A model generated the notes under the pieces. That model saw nothing but the letters and a program-made list of their open reading frames with translations, was not told the origin of the DNA and made no database searches. A program made the position numbers and the translations under genes. From contig RFQL01000003.1 of NCBI GenBank assembly GCA_009924985.1, positions 1-43,333 on the forward strand: DNA of 43,333 bases. The letters run 5' to 3'. The stretch is from Burkholderiaceae bacterium. GTDB taxonomy: Bacteria; Pseudomonadota; Gammaproteobacteria; Burkholderiales; Burkholderiaceae. Positions 17,049 to 26,705 of the stretch are shown piece after piece (the stretch's first letter is position 1; each line of letters begins with the position of its first letter).

Positions 17049-17843
17049 CTACTTCTTGCGATACAGTAAATCCCAAACCCCATGACCTAATTTGAGACCA
17101 CGGTTCTCGAACTTGGTAGTGGGGCGATAAGCAGGCCTCTCGACATAGCCAGGATGTAGCTTGGCTAAATGATCGTAGCTAAACACTATTCCACCAATCT
17201 CTTGATCGGTATTACTTAGATCAATTGCCCTAAGGAGCGTAGATTGCTTTGAACAATTTTCAAGATCGGGGTGCTGATTCAAGACGAGAAGCATTTGCTC
17301 AGCATAGTGCTGCCAATCGGTTGCTAGGTGAATATATCCACCTATTTTAAGACGAGACACCAAAAGAGTTAGGAAGTCCTTTTGGATCAATCGACGCTTG
17401 TGATGGCGCTTTTTATGCCAAGGATCTGGGAAAAATATATGCACGCTATCCAAAGAGTCTTTAGTAATCATGTGCTCTAAGACCTCAACAGCGTCGTGCT
17501 GTATCAGCCGAAGATTGCTTAATTGCAACTCACCAATTTTCTTCAGTAATGCGCCTACGCCAGGTTCGTGTACCTCAATGCCTAGAAATAGGTCTCGTGG
17601 GCAAATCTGTGCAATATGGGCAGTGGATTCGCCCATACCAAAGCCAATTTCAAGAATTTTCTGAGGAGAGCTGTGTTGATCGGGGTTTTGCTCAAAAACG
17701 CCCCAATCCAATGAGGCGTGCTTGAAAGGCATTAAAAACTGTGGGGCTAGCTCATTCATTGCCCTTGATTGAGCATTGGTAGTTCTTCCAGCCCGCCGAA
17801 CAAAAGAGCGGATTCTTCTTAATAGGAATTGAGATTCGTCCAA
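17049..17843 (-). CDS. trmB: tRNA (guanine-N7)-methyltransferase TrmB
   Basis: Methylates guanosine 46 in the variable loop of tRNAs using S-adenosylmethionine. The 264 residues include a basic N-terminus ([14 protein letters not shown]), the SAM-binding motif [28 protein letters not shown], and the signature [20 protein letters not shown]. The start appears to be the TTG at 17843, since no ATG occurs before residue 29 and the residues ahead of it match the family. It converges with gabD across 20 bases. Confidence 0.94.
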   Translation of the reverse strand: MDESQFLLRRIRSFVRRAGRTTNAQSRAMNELAPQFLMPFKHASLDWGVFEQNPDQHSSPQKILEIGFGMGESTAHIAQICPRDLFLGIEVHEPGVGALLKKIGELQLSNLRLIQHDAVEVLEHMITKDSLDSVHIFFPDPWHKKRHHKRRLIQKDFLTLLVSRLKIGGYIHLATDWQHYAEQMLLVLNQHPDLENCSKQSTLLRAIDLSNTDQEIGGIVFSYDHLAKLHPGYVERPAYRPTTKFENRGLKLGHGVWDLLYRKK

Positions 17844-17874
17844 ATCAATATCTCGACTTGATATGAGCTTCTAG

Positions 17875-18327
17875 CTAATTCGGCAAATCCCAACTGGTCG
17901 AGCGATAGGCAAAAATTACCTCAACCAGTATTAGCGCGAGAGAAATAACAAAGGATACTAAGCCAGCCACAAAGGTAATCACTACGTAACCTACCTCTAC
18001 AATACGTGCAGCGCCTGTTTGTAGAAAAAATAGCTCTAGTACGGTTAAGGAGATTAAAACTCCCGCAAGTACATCAAAAAAAATAGCAAGGGTACATAAG
18101 CGCCCACGCGTTTTGAACTCAATAATTTCTTTTTCGTAATGAAGTTGTAATTTATCGCTTATCTCATGGTTGCCAAATAACTCATTCTGAATGAAACGCA
18201 TACGATCCACATTGCGAGCTAAACGAGCAGTAATTGCGGTAACCAGGGTAGCCACTGCTGTCAATAGAAAGACTGGGGCCAATGCGAGCTGAATATTAGC
18301 CTGAATTGCATCAATCGTTAAGTTCAT
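17875..18327 (-). CDS. DUF2721 family membrane protein
   Basis: A 150-residue protein of unknown function. It starts with an amphipathic stretch and a helix (about 13-34, ALAPVFLLTAVATLVTAITARLARNVDR), a polar loop (about 40-75), and two further hydrophobic segments (about 79-102 and 113-140). The helix ending in RLARNVDR is, as I recall, typical of DUF2721. It lies between uppP and trmB in the same direction and may be co-transcribed with uppP. No function is assigned. Confidence 0.75.
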   Translation of the reverse strand: MNLTIDAIQANIQLALAPVFLLTAVATLVTAITARLARNVDRMRFIQNELFGNHEISDKLQLHYEKEIIEFKTRGRLCTLAIFFDVLAGVLISLTVLELFFLQTGAARIVEVGYVVITFVAGLVSFVISLALILVEVIFAYRSTSWDLPN

Positions 18328-18350
18328 AGTATTTGTTCTGAATGTTGTGA

Positions 18351-19196
18351 CTAATTAGACCAAGCGACTAGGCCAGTATAGGAAGTAAATAAGACAATGG
18401 CACCAAAAATGATGCGATACCAAGCAAATGGAATAAAATTATGATGTGCGACATAATGAATTAGCCAGCGAACGCATATAAATGCTGATATAAAGGCAGC
18501 GATAAAGCCCACTAGCAATGCGGGCGCAAAGTCTCCAAATCCTATCGTATGACTTGAGTTCGCTATTTTCAATAATTCATAGGCAGTTGCTCCACCAATA
18601 ATGGGTATTGCTAGAAAGAATGAAAACTCGGTTGCTACGGCCCGAGGCAGACCAAATAACATGCCGCCAATAATCGTTGCACCCGAGCGCGATGTCCCCG
18701 GAATCAATGCAGCGCATTGAGCCAATCCAATCTTAATAGCATCTAAAGGGGTAAGCTCATCAACGCTGTTGATCATTTTCACATTACTAGATCGGGTTTG
18801 CCGATACTCAGCCCAAAAAATAATGAATGCTCCTACGATAAAAGCGCTGGCTACTGGTACCGGAGAAAATAAATATGCCTTAATGTATTTACCAAAAAGA
18901 AGCCCCAAGCCCATTGCTGGAATACAAGCGATGACCACATGAAGTACAAATTTTTGAGATTGTTTACTAGTCCATAAGGTACTCGTCACCCTTATAAGAC
19001 GCTGACGATACTCCCAACACACCGCCAAAATAGCTCCGAACTGAATAATAATTTCAAAGGCTTTGCCACGTTCATCATTGAAGTTTAATAGGTCACCCAC
19101 CAAAATTAAATGCCCAGTACTCGAAATAGGTAAAAATTCAGTGAGGCCCTCAACCACCCCTAAAATGAGGGCTTTAAATAAAAGTAATAGATCCAT
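18351..19196 (-). CDS. uppP: Undecaprenyl-diphosphatase UppP (BacA)
   Basis: Integral membrane enzyme that removes a phosphate from undecaprenyl pyrophosphate, returning the lipid carrier for peptidoglycan and LPS synthesis; gives some bacitracin tolerance. The 281 residues have the active-site blocks [18 protein letters not shown] and [14 protein letters not shown] and about eight hydrophobic segments. The ATG at 19196 gives the usual start ([18 protein letters not shown]). A TTG at 19205 has a better placed GAAGG site and would add three residues. Divergent from the TolC-like gene across 69 bases. Confidence 0.93.
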   Translation of the reverse strand: MDLLLLFKALILGVVEGLTEFLPISSTGHLILVGDLLNFNDERGKAFEIIIQFGAILAVCWEYRQRLIRVTSTLWTSKQSQKFVLHVVIACIPAMGLGLLFGKYIKAYLFSPVPVASAFIVGAFIIFWAEYRQTRSSNVKMINSVDELTPLDAIKIGLAQCAALIPGTSRSGATIIGGMLFGLPRAVATEFSFFLAIPIIGGATAYELLKIANSSHTIGFGDFAPALLVGFIAAFISAFICVRWLIHYVAHHNFIPFAWYRIIFGAIVLFTSYTGLVAWSN

Positions 19197-19265
19197 AAGT
19201 ATCAATACTAAAGCCTTCGTTAGCCAAACCGATTAATAAACCATTTTGGGCTTAAACTTCAAATC

Positions 19266-20873
19266 ATGTTCATCAATAGGCCTTTTATATCAACTTCTTT
19301 TTTGCTTCTTGCATTGGGCTTGATCCCTTATTCCCTTAGCTATAGCCAAAGTCAGGGCTCAACCAACTTAATGGGCTCGCAGGGCTCCGTATCCGTAACA
19401 CCCGCTAATAACACTATTCTTCCAAAAATGCTGAGTCCTCAGGACTTAACTAAGTTAGAACTGCCTCCCCAATTTGCAATCCCCGCATTACCTAGTGGCT
19501 CTAATTTAGTAGATGGTAAAAGCGATGGTCTCAACGATCGTCGTGTCATGGATTTAATAGGGCTTTATCAAGAAGCTGCTTTTAATGACCCCGTGATCAA
19601 TAGCGCCCGCTTTAATCTTACCGCCCGCAAAGAATTATTTTGGCAAGGCTTATCGGTACTCTTACCGCAAGTAACTGCTAATCCAACCGGAACCCGTTTT
19701 TTTCAACACGGTGAGGGTACTAACCGCATTTTTGATCAAAAGAGCTACACCGTAACCTTGACTCAACCTCTCTTTAATTTGGCGGGCGTACAAATCTACA
19801 AACAAGGTGATCTAAATAGCAAAATTTCTGATTTACAGTTTTTACAAGCCCAGCAGGATTTAGTCATTAGGGTATCCCAAGCATATTTTGATGTTCTAAC
19901 CGCTCAAGATAATGTTGAGATATTTAGAAATAAGAAGGGACTCATCAAAGAGCAACTAGACGCTGCAAAGGCTAAGTTTGAGATTGGTTCAGCGACTATT
20001 GTGGACGCTAATGATGCGCAAGCACGCTTTGATGTTGCCAACGCTCAAGAGATTGCTGCGCATGCGGAACTTGTTGTGAAACGCGGTGTTCTTGAACAGC
20101 TGATTGGTCATCCAGTAAAAAAAATTAAACCAATGGCAAAAGATATATCGATTGCAGGAGTGGTGACAGATCCTAGAGCTAAGAGCAAAGATGGAAAAGG
20201 CATACCTATTGCAGACAGTGTTAGCCCTAAGCTACCGCCGGGTCAGGCGCTGGAGGATTGGATTACACAATCTGAAAATGCTAGCTATAACGTTCTCGTC
20301 GGTCAACTTGGAGTTCAGTTGGCAGAGAGCGCCTATAAATCCTCATTAACAGCAAACTACCCCAGCGTTAATTTTGTAGGAACAACTGGCTTTAATCAAT
20401 CCAATGGGTCAGCTCTAAATTTTAATCCTTCGACTACTCAAAATATCTATAACAATACGATTGCTCTACAAATGACCCTGCCGATTATTTCGGGTGGGTA
20501 CAACATGTCTGTAATACGCCAAAATGCTGCTCTAGCGGATAAAGCAAAGTCAGACTATGACAATCTCAGAAGAACGGCTGCTCAAGCCACTAGGCAAGCA
20601 TTCACTGGATTTTATGGTGGCCTGGCCACAGTCAAGGCTCTGGAGGCTGCAGAGAAATCCTCAGCCTCTGCGGTAGAGTCCAGCAAGCTAGGTTATCGAG
20701 TTGGCACTCTAATCAATATTGATGTCCTTATTGCTTTAGATACCTTGTTTACTACAAGAGCATCGCTATATAAGGCTCGCTATGACACGATCATGAATGC
20801 GCTTAAATTAAAAGCTCAAGCAGCTAGTCTTTCTGACGAGGATCTAAAGGCTGTTAATGCTTTATTGCGCTGA
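19266..20873 (+). CDS. TolC-family outer membrane efflux/secretion protein
   Basis: A 535-residue TolC-type channel. A signal peptide (about 1-26, ending near YSLSYSQ) is followed by a loose stretch of about 65 residues, then two TolC repeats. Typical blocks: LYQEAAFNDPVINSARF, YTVTLTQPLFNLAGVQIY, DVLTAQDNVEIFRNKKGLIKEQLDAAKAKFEIGSATIVDANDAQA, and in the second repeat GTLINIDVLIALDTLF. Such proteins work with an inner-membrane pump and an adaptor, but neither gene is nearby, so the partner is unknown. It ends 3 bases before the ruvX stop on the other strand. Confidence 0.88.
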   Translation: MFINRPFISTSFLLLALGLIPYSLSYSQSQGSTNLMGSQGSVSVTPANNTILPKMLSPQDLTKLELPPQFAIPALPSGSNLVDGKSDGLNDRRVMDLIGLYQEAAFNDPVINSARFNLTARKELFWQGLSVLLPQVTANPTGTRFFQHGEGTNRIFDQKSYTVTLTQPLFNLAGVQIYKQGDLNSKISDLQFLQAQQDLVIRVSQAYFDVLTAQDNVEIFRNKKGLIKEQLDAAKAKFEIGSATIVDANDAQARFDVANAQEIAAHAELVVKRGVLEQLIGHPVKKIKPMAKDISIAGVVTDPRAKSKDGKGIPIADSVSPKLPPGQALEDWITQSENASYNVLVGQLGVQLAESAYKSSLTANYPSVNFVGTTGFNQSNGSALNFNPSTTQNIYNNTIALQMTLPIISGGYNMSVIRQNAALADKAKSDYDNLRRTAAQATRQAFTGFYGGLATVKALEAAEKSSASAVESSKLGYRVGTLINIDVLIALDTLFTTRASLYKARYDTIMNALKLKAQAASLSDEDLKAVNALLR

Positions 20874-20876
20874 TTC

Positions 20877-21296
20877 CTAAATTTTTTGTTCTCTAAAGAA
20901 CTGCTCCAAAATCAGTGCGGCCGCATGAGAATCTAGCGATTCCTGATATTGAAAATCGCCCTCTAAAACTACCGAGGAGTAGCGCTCGTCGACAAAATAA
21001 ACTGGCTTAGAGTAACGCCCTACCATTTGCTGACCAAAGCGCCGGGCTTTTTGGGTCATTGCATGTTCAGCCCCATCTGGATGCAAAGGCAAGCCTACAA
21101 CAACGACGCTTGGATTCCATTGCAGAATTAATTGCTCAACGGACTTAAAACGAAACTCCTCGCTAGAGTTATTGATTTGATTTAAAGCTTCTGATGACTT
21201 TGTTAATGAGTTTCCAACAGCCACACCAATTCGCTTGGTACCATAATCAAAGGCCAATACTGTGATTAAGTTATTTATGTTGAGTGGCTCATGCAT
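20877..21296 (-). CDS. ruvX: Putative pre-16S rRNA nuclease RuvX/YqgF
   Basis: RNase H-fold protein implicated in maturing the 5' end of 16S rRNA and also called a Holliday-junction resolvase homologue. The 139 residues show the motifs VLAFDYGTKRIGVAVG, VVVGLPLHPDG and VYFVDERYSS, then ALILEQFF near the end. The ATG at 21296 overlaps the last 8 bases of algH. A longer in-frame reading back to 21335 lies inside algH and is unlikely. The yqgE-yqgF order is widely conserved. Confidence 0.92.
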   Translation of the reverse strand: MHEPLNINNLITVLAFDYGTKRIGVAVGNSLTKSSEALNQINNSSEEFRFKSVEQLILQWNPSVVVVGLPLHPDGAEHAMTQKARRFGQQMVGRYSKPVYFVDERYSSVVLEGDFQYQESLDSHAAALILEQFFREQKI

Positions 21297-21900
21297 GACC
21301 CGCTTCTCCTGAAAGGCTTGATAGATCAAACCCAAGATTTTTTATTGCTCGCCGATATCGCTCGGTGTATGGGGTATCAAAAATAATATTACTCATCTCG
21401 GCACTTGATAGTGGAACATTCATCCAACCATTTAGCGCCATCTCTTCTTCAAGCTGACCTGCGCCCCAGCCAGAGTATCCCAAAGTCATCATAAATTTTT
21501 GGGGGCCATTTCCGCTAGCAACAGCCTCGAGCACATCTTTTGATGTGGTCATCGTTAAGCCATCCGCAATGACAAGCGATGAAGAGTACTTATCCAAAGA
21601 GTTTGTTTGATGCAGTACAAAACCGCGCTCCACCTGAACTGGGCCGCCATAGTAGACCGGTTGATCTAAAAGAGGGGCTATTTCTAATTTAAGTTCAATC
21701 TTTTCAAACAAAGTAGCAAGAACAAGCTCTGTGGGTCTGTTGACTACCAAACCCATTGCACCCTTATCCGTATGCTCGAGCAGATAGATGACCGATCCTG
21801 CAAAATTATCATCGAGCATCCCCGGCATTGCTAACAGTAATTGATTAGCAAAATTGCTAGTGGCTGATAAATGGGATGGCAAATGTGACCGTGTGCTCAT
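21289..21900 (-). CDS. algH: YqgE/AlgH family protein (UPF0301)
   Basis: A 203-residue member of the UPF0301 family. The name AlgH comes from Pseudomonas alginate regulation, but its molecular role is not established. Family marks: LLLAMPGMLDDNFAGSVIYLLEH, GAMGLVVNRP, VYYGGPVQVERGFVLH, LGYSGWGAGQLEEE. The ATG at 21900 is used; a TTG 15 bases upstream is possible. It is translationally linked to ruvX by an overlap. Confidence 0.9.
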   Translation of the reverse strand: MSTRSHLPSHLSATSNFANQLLLAMPGMLDDNFAGSVIYLLEHTDKGAMGLVVNRPTELVLATLFEKIELKLEIAPLLDQPVYYGGPVQVERGFVLHQTNSLDKYSSSLVIADGLTMTTSKDVLEAVASGNGPQKFMMTLGYSGWGAGQLEEEMALNGWMNVPLSSAEMSNIIFDTPYTERYRRAIKNLGFDLSSLSGEAGHA

Positions 21901-21935
21901 TACCCATTCTACCAAGCAAGGGTTTTCTCTAAAAG

Positions 21936-22754
21936 CTAAATTTTTCCAGTCAACTTATAAGCAACAATACCAATATATTCATGCAAAAGTCTGTTCCAAA
22001 GAAATGCTCCTTCGGTCAAATCAAACTCTCTCCATTGCAAGGTATGCGCAGTTTGATAGTCTACGGGTACTGGAATAATCTGAATACCTTGTTTCTCAAA
22101 GATTTTGACCGAGCGGGGCATATGCGTAGCGGAAGTAACCAATAACCAAAGCCCTGTTTTAATGAATGGGTTGCCGACCCCCAACTGATCAATCATTTTC
22201 TTGGAATAAACCGCGTTCTCATACGTATTGCGCGATTGATTCTCATAATACGCAGTGCTCTGTGTAATCTCCGCTAGGCCTTGTTCGGCGATCAGCTGCT
22301 TAAAAGCATCTGCCTCAGACATCCCTCGCGGAGTCACTCTTCCGGAAAATCCAGAAAAGAAGAAGGGTAAATTGGGGTAACGTCGAATCAGCTCCAGACC
22401 CTTGGTAACCCTTTCAGCAGCCGAATAGATAGACACCTCTCCCCGATCAATAGCAATATCCTCCCCACGGATGGCTCCACCCAAAATAATGATGCCCGCA
22501 ATCTGTTCACCAGGCATCTTATTGATATCTACTTTTTCAATGGAATTCTCCAGAATACGGGCTAAAGATTGGGGTATGGGGGCATAGCCCACCAATATGA
22601 AACCAATCACAGAAAACCACAAGAAAAGCTTAGTGGCTATTGGCTTTCTCAATATCAAAAAGAATAAGGCTAATCCAGAGATCAGAAACAATAAATTGAG
22701 GGGTTCAATCAAAAACTGAACGATTTTTGAACTAATGAAAAATATCTGCTCCAT
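21936..22754 (-). CDS. DUF218/YdcF-like membrane protein (ElyC-type)
   Basis: A 272-residue protein with two N-terminal membrane helices (about 13-35 and 41-60) and a DUF218 domain: IAGIIILGGAIRG, SAAERVTKGLELIRRYP, FFFSGFSG, NQSRNTYENAVYSKKM, and LLVTSATHMPRSVKIFEKQGI. The layout matches E. coli ElyC, which is linked to envelope and undecaprenyl-phosphate lipid metabolism. That role is only suggested here, though uppP lies 3 kb away. It is divergent from phrB across 47 bases and stands 35 bases upstream of algH in the same direction. Confidence 0.8.
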   Translation of the reverse strand: MEQIFFISSKIVQFLIEPLNLLFLISGLALFFLILRKPIATKLFLWFSVIGFILVGYAPIPQSLARILENSIEKVDINKMPGEQIAGIIILGGAIRGEDIAIDRGEVSIYSAAERVTKGLELIRRYPNLPFFFSGFSGRVTPRGMSEADAFKQLIAEQGLAEITQSTAYYENQSRNTYENAVYSKKMIDQLGVGNPFIKTGLWLLVTSATHMPRSVKIFEKQGIQIIPVPVDYQTAHTLQWREFDLTEGAFLWNRLLHEYIGIVAYKLTGKI

Positions 22755-22801
22755 AGACCATCATCATAATCAAACTAAGATTAAAGGCTAAGATAGAGCC
22801 T

Positions 22802-24271
22802 ATGAATCAAGCACTTGTTTGGCTACGCCGTGATTTGCGTCTACATGACCATGCAGCGCTGCATCACGCCCTTCGTACTTATCAAAAGGTATGGCTATGC
22901 TTTATCTTTGATACTAATATCCTGGAACCGCTCTTGAAAAAGGGTCTTGGTTTTGACCGACGCGTTGATTTTTTGTGGCAAAGCGCTCATAAATTGAATC
23001 AAAATCTTCGATCCCAAGAGGGCGGCCTACTTGTCCGTCATGGGGATCCCAAAGAGCTCATACCCAAACTGGCCGAGCAACTTCAAGTGGATTGCGTACT
23101 CTCTAATCATGATTATGAGCCATCTGCTATCCAACGGGATCAATCTGTTGCCACCATACTGGCTAAGAAAAATATTCAGTTTGAGCACTTCAAGGATCAG
23201 GTTATCTTTGAAAAGACTGAGGTATTAACCAACTCTCAAACGGTATTTTCAGTATTTACACCCTATAAAAATGCATGGCTAAAAAGATTAACGCCTGCTG
23301 ATGTAGAGCCCTATTCTTGCGAACCAGGCTCTAAAGGCTTGATTGGAAACGTTGCACCGATTCCCAAAATACTTGATCAGGCATTACCCACCCTAGAGTC
23401 TATGGGATTTAAACCTACTGGTATTGAGTCCTACCTACCACCAGGCCCCCAAGGAGCAGAGTTATTTCTAAATGATTTTTTAAAGCGTATCGATCAATAC
23501 AATATCGGTAGGGACTTTCCTGCGATCAAAGGTGTGAGCTATTTATCCACCTATCTACGTTTTGGTAATGTTTCCATTCGAGGATTAGTTCGCGAGGCTC
23601 ACCGCAGAATGCTAGCGGGCAGTCTTGGGGCAAGTATTTGGCTAAGCGAATTAATTTGGCGAGATTTCTATTTCATGATCTTGGCAAACCATCCCCGTAT
23701 TGCGAGCGGGGAGTCCTTTAAAACCGATTACGACAAAATCGAATGGGAGAAAGGGGCTAAGGCTCAGAAGCTCTTTAAAGTATGGTGTGATGGTCAAACC
23801 GGCTATCCGCTGGTTGATGCAGCGATACATCAACTCAACCAAAGCGGCTATATGCATAATCGACTGCGCATGGTAGTGGCCAGTTTTTTGTGCAAAGATC
23901 TTGGGATCGATTGGCGCTGGGGTGAACAATACTTTGCAGACCATCTCAATGATTTTGAGTTCGCATCGAATAATGGTGGTTGGCAATGGGCCTCCTCCTC
24001 GGGTTGCGATGCACAGCCCTACTTTCGGATCTTTAATCCCACCACTCAATCCGAACGCTTTGATAGCGATGGCAAGTTCATTAGACGGTATATTCCAGCC
24101 TTGGAAAAGCTCTCAAATAAGTCAATTCATGCCCCTTGGATGGCAGGCCAACTAGAACTTCAAGCTGCTGGCATTGTTCTAGGCAAAGATTATCCTTTGC
24201 CGGTTATTGATCATGATGAAGCTCGCAAAGCCACATTAATTCGGTATAACGTAGTCAAAAAGGTCGCCTGA
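22802..24271 (+). CDS. phrB: Deoxyribodipyrimidine photolyase
   Basis: Blue-light enzyme that splits UV-made pyrimidine dimers. The 489 residues start with the antenna-cofactor domain (LVWLRRDLRLHDHAAL) and end with the FAD domain. FAD and DNA-contact blocks are clear: YLSTYLRFGNVSIRG, WLSELIWRDFYFMIL, GYPLVDAAIHQLNQSGYMHNR, RMVVASFLCKDLGIDWRWGE, and ASNNGGWQWASSSGCDAQPY, typical of class I CPD photolyases. Suits a sunlit-water bacterium. The apaH ATG follows 2 bases after its stop, so the two are likely one transcript. Confidence 0.95.
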   Translation: MNQALVWLRRDLRLHDHAALHHALRTYQKVWLCFIFDTNILEPLLKKGLGFDRRVDFLWQSAHKLNQNLRSQEGGLLVRHGDPKELIPKLAEQLQVDCVLSNHDYEPSAIQRDQSVATILAKKNIQFEHFKDQVIFEKTEVLTNSQTVFSVFTPYKNAWLKRLTPADVEPYSCEPGSKGLIGNVAPIPKILDQALPTLESMGFKPTGIESYLPPGPQGAELFLNDFLKRIDQYNIGRDFPAIKGVSYLSTYLRFGNVSIRGLVREAHRRMLAGSLGASIWLSELIWRDFYFMILANHPRIASGESFKTDYDKIEWEKGAKAQKLFKVWCDGQTGYPLVDAAIHQLNQSGYMHNRLRMVVASFLCKDLGIDWRWGEQYFADHLNDFEFASNNGGWQWASSSGCDAQPYFRIFNPTTQSERFDSDGKFIRRYIPALEKLSNKSIHAPWMAGQLELQAAGIVLGKDYPLPVIDHDEARKATLIRYNVVKKVA

Positions 24272-24273
24272 AT

Positions 24274-25140
24274 ATGTCCCGCGTGTTTGCAATTGGCGAT
24301 ATCCAAGGATGCCTGAGCTCCCTGAATCAGCTTATTAAAAAATTACCACGTAATGCCAAAATTATTTGCTTAGGTGATCTCATTAATCGTGGCCCAGACT
24401 CTTTAGGGAGCCTGCGCCGACTTAAATATCTTCAAGAAACTGGTGTAGCGGAATGCATTTTGGGTAATCATGATCTTAATCTTCTGGCTTGTGATGCTGG
24501 TCTACGTGAACCCAAGCCCCTAGATACGATTGATGATATTTTGCGAGCCCCCGATCGTAAAGAGTTAATTGATTGGTTGCGTCACCGACCCATGGCTTTG
24601 AGTAATGGTAAGGTACTGCTTGTGCATGCAGGAGCACTTCCCCAATGGAGTGTAAAACGCACTCTAGAACTTGCTGCTGAAGTCGAACAAGCGCTTCGCC
24701 AAAAGACATATAAACAGTTCTTGTCGCAAATGTATGGCAATACGCCAAATTACTGGGATCCAAAACTGAAAGGAGTCGATCGATTACGTCTCATTACAAA
24801 TACCCTCACCCGAATTCGATTTTGTACGCCAGAAGGTGAGATGGAGTTCAAGAGTAAAGAAGGTTTAGAAAATGGTCCCGCTGGATATATTCCATGGTTT
24901 GAGACGCCAGGACGTAAAACACAGGAAATTCCTATTGTGTTTGGACACTGGTCGACCTTGGGCCTACTAAATCGTCATCATGTCGTAGGAATTGATACAG
25001 GCTGTGTTTGGGGCGGTACATTAACTGCGATCGATTTAGACCATTTGGTCAGTGCCAATCAATCACTAGAGTCAATTGATCAAACCTTGAAGATTAAAAT
25101 TCAGAGTGTTGCAGGCTACGATCACCCAATGCGAATGTAA
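24274..25140 (+). CDS. apaH: Symmetrical bis(5'-nucleosyl)-tetraphosphatase ApaH
   Basis: Splits Ap4A into two ADP, and in some bacteria removes Np4 caps from RNA. The 288 residues carry the metallophosphatase motifs GDIQGC, GDLINRGPDS, GNHDLN, VHAGALPQW and GHWSTLG, followed by GIDTGCVWGGTLTAI. Normal length. Directly after phrB; converges with hemL across 14 bases. Confidence 0.95.
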   Translation: MSRVFAIGDIQGCLSSLNQLIKKLPRNAKIICLGDLINRGPDSLGSLRRLKYLQETGVAECILGNHDLNLLACDAGLREPKPLDTIDDILRAPDRKELIDWLRHRPMALSNGKVLLVHAGALPQWSVKRTLELAAEVEQALRQKTYKQFLSQMYGNTPNYWDPKLKGVDRLRLITNTLTRIRFCTPEGEMEFKSKEGLENGPAGYIPWFETPGRKTQEIPIVFGHWSTLGLLNRHHVVGIDTGCVWGGTLTAIDLDHLVSANQSLESIDQTLKIKIQSVAGYDHPMRM

Positions 25141-25154
25141 TACTTTCGTAATAA

Positions 25155-26450
25155 TTATCTTAGCTGCGCAAAGGATTTCTTGGCAGCGGTAATAATTTCA
25201 TCAACAATTTTATTGTCGTGTGCTATCGAAGTAAAACCTGCCTCATAGGCAGATGGCGCAAGGTACACACCAGCATCCAACATCGCGTGGAAAAACCGCT
25301 TGAAGGACTCAATATTCGTTTTGGTAACCTCCCCATAAGAGGTGGGTACTTTGTCAGAGAAATAAAAACCAAACATCCCACCAACACTATCGACCGAGAA
25401 CGGTATGTTTGCCAAATCTGCTTCGCGCTTTAAACCACTCATCAGTTTTTGGGTTTGCTCACTAAGGCACTCAAAAAATCCTGCTCTAGAAATAATCTCC
25501 AGGGTCTTTGCTCCTGCAGCAACCGCTACCGGATTGCCTGAAAGAGTACCAGCCTGATAAACATTACCCAAGGGTGCAAGCTTGCTCATGATCTCGCGCC
25601 TACCACCAAAGGCAGCCATCGGCATTCCACCGCCCATCACCTTCCCAAGGCAAGTTAAATCTGGCTTGATACTATGCAATGATTGTGTGCCGCCCAAAGC
25701 CACCCGAAATCCAGTCATTACCTCATCGTAAATTAAGACCGCACCATGTTTTTCAGTAAGGCCACGAAGGGCTTTGACAAACTCCGGCGTGGCACGAATC
25801 AAGTTCATATTACCGGCAATCGGCTCCACTATGAGTGCAGCCACTTTATCACCATGTCTTTTAAATGCCTCTTCTAATGCATCAACATCGTTATACGGCA
25901 GCACTAAGGTATGCTTTACTAAATCTTGGGGAACGCCTCCAGATGAAGGGGCATTCTGAGTAGAGTCTGCAAAGGTTAAAAGTCCAGATCCCGCCTTCAC
26001 CAATAAGCTATCGGCATGTCCGTGGTAGCAACCCTCAAACTTAATAATCAGGTCACGATTGGTGTAGCCTCGAGCTAAGCGGAGTGCGCTCATCGTCGCC
26101 TCAGTCCCACTGGAGACCATGCGGATCTGTTCAATGTTAGGCATCAACTCACAAATCCGTTCTGCTAAATCAATTTCACCAGCGGTGGGCGCTCCATAAC
26201 TAAAACTTTGGGTTGCTGCCTTTTGAACCACTTCAACGACTTCAGGGTTCGCATGACCAACAATCATGGGTCCCCACGACATGATCAGATCAATATAGCG
26301 TTTACCATCGGCATCCCAAAAATGAGGGCCCAGAGCCCGCGCTACAAATCGGGGGATACCACCGACTTGACGAAAAGCCCGAACCGGAGAGTTCACCCCT
26401 CCAGGGATTGTCATTTGGGCGCGATTAAATAGTTGCTCGTTTTGACTCAT
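25155..26450 (-). CDS. hemL: Glutamate-1-semialdehyde 2,1-aminomutase
   Basis: PLP enzyme that makes 5-aminolevulinate in the C5 heme pathway. The ATG at 26450 gives 431 residues starting [26 protein letters not shown], the usual family start. The frame is open further upstream, but that stretch overlaps the rubredoxin gene and is not HemL-like. Landmarks: [53 protein letters not shown], and the PLP lysine in [18 protein letters not shown]. Use of the C5 route is normal outside alphaproteobacteria. It lies 35 bases after rubredoxin. Confidence 0.96.
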   Translation of the reverse strand: MSQNEQLFNRAQMTIPGGVNSPVRAFRQVGGIPRFVARALGPHFWDADGKRYIDLIMSWGPMIVGHANPEVVEVVQKAATQSFSYGAPTAGEIDLAERICELMPNIEQIRMVSSGTEATMSALRLARGYTNRDLIIKFEGCYHGHADSLLVKAGSGLLTFADSTQNAPSSGGVPQDLVKHTLVLPYNDVDALEEAFKRHGDKVAALIVEPIAGNMNLIRATPEFVKALRGLTEKHGAVLIYDEVMTGFRVALGGTQSLHSIKPDLTCLGKVMGGGMPMAAFGGRREIMSKLAPLGNVYQAGTLSGNPVAVAAGAKTLEIISRAGFFECLSEQTQKLMSGLKREADLANIPFSVDSVGGMFGFYFSDKVPTSYGEVTKTNIESFKRFFHAMLDAGVYLAPSAYEAGFTSIAHDNKIVDEIITAAKKSFAQLR

Positions 26451-26485
26451 GGTATTTGAATAAAATAATTTTTGGGGTCTACGCG

Positions 26486-26656
26486 TTAAATAACCGACAT
26501 CTCGAAATCGTCTTTGCGAGCTCCGCATTCTGGACAGGACCAGTTCATAGGAACATCTTTCCAAAGAGTGCCTGGTGCAATTCCATCATCTGGACAACCC
26601 TTGGATTCGTCATAGATCCAACCGCAAATTAAACACATATAGGTCTTAAATTCCAT
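26486..26656 (-). CDS. Rubredoxin
   Basis: A 56-residue iron-only electron carrier. The ATG at 26654-26656 opens [17 protein letters not shown]. The iron is held by Cys8 and Cys11 (MCLICGW) and Cys41 and Cys44 (SCPECGA), with the standard [18 protein letters not shown] between. This is full length for the family. The gene is easily missed because a longer open frame (the upstream extension of hemL) overlaps it. Its redox partner is unknown. It sits between the rlmL-type gene (49 bases upstream) and hemL. Confidence 0.93.
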   Translation of the reverse strand: MEFKTYMCLICGWIYDESKGCPDDGIAPGTLWKDVPMNWSCPECGARKDDFEMSVI

Positions 26657-26705
26657 CACACTTTTTTCTTTCTTTTAAAGATTTCTATTCTAAAGCCAAG
26701 CCCAA

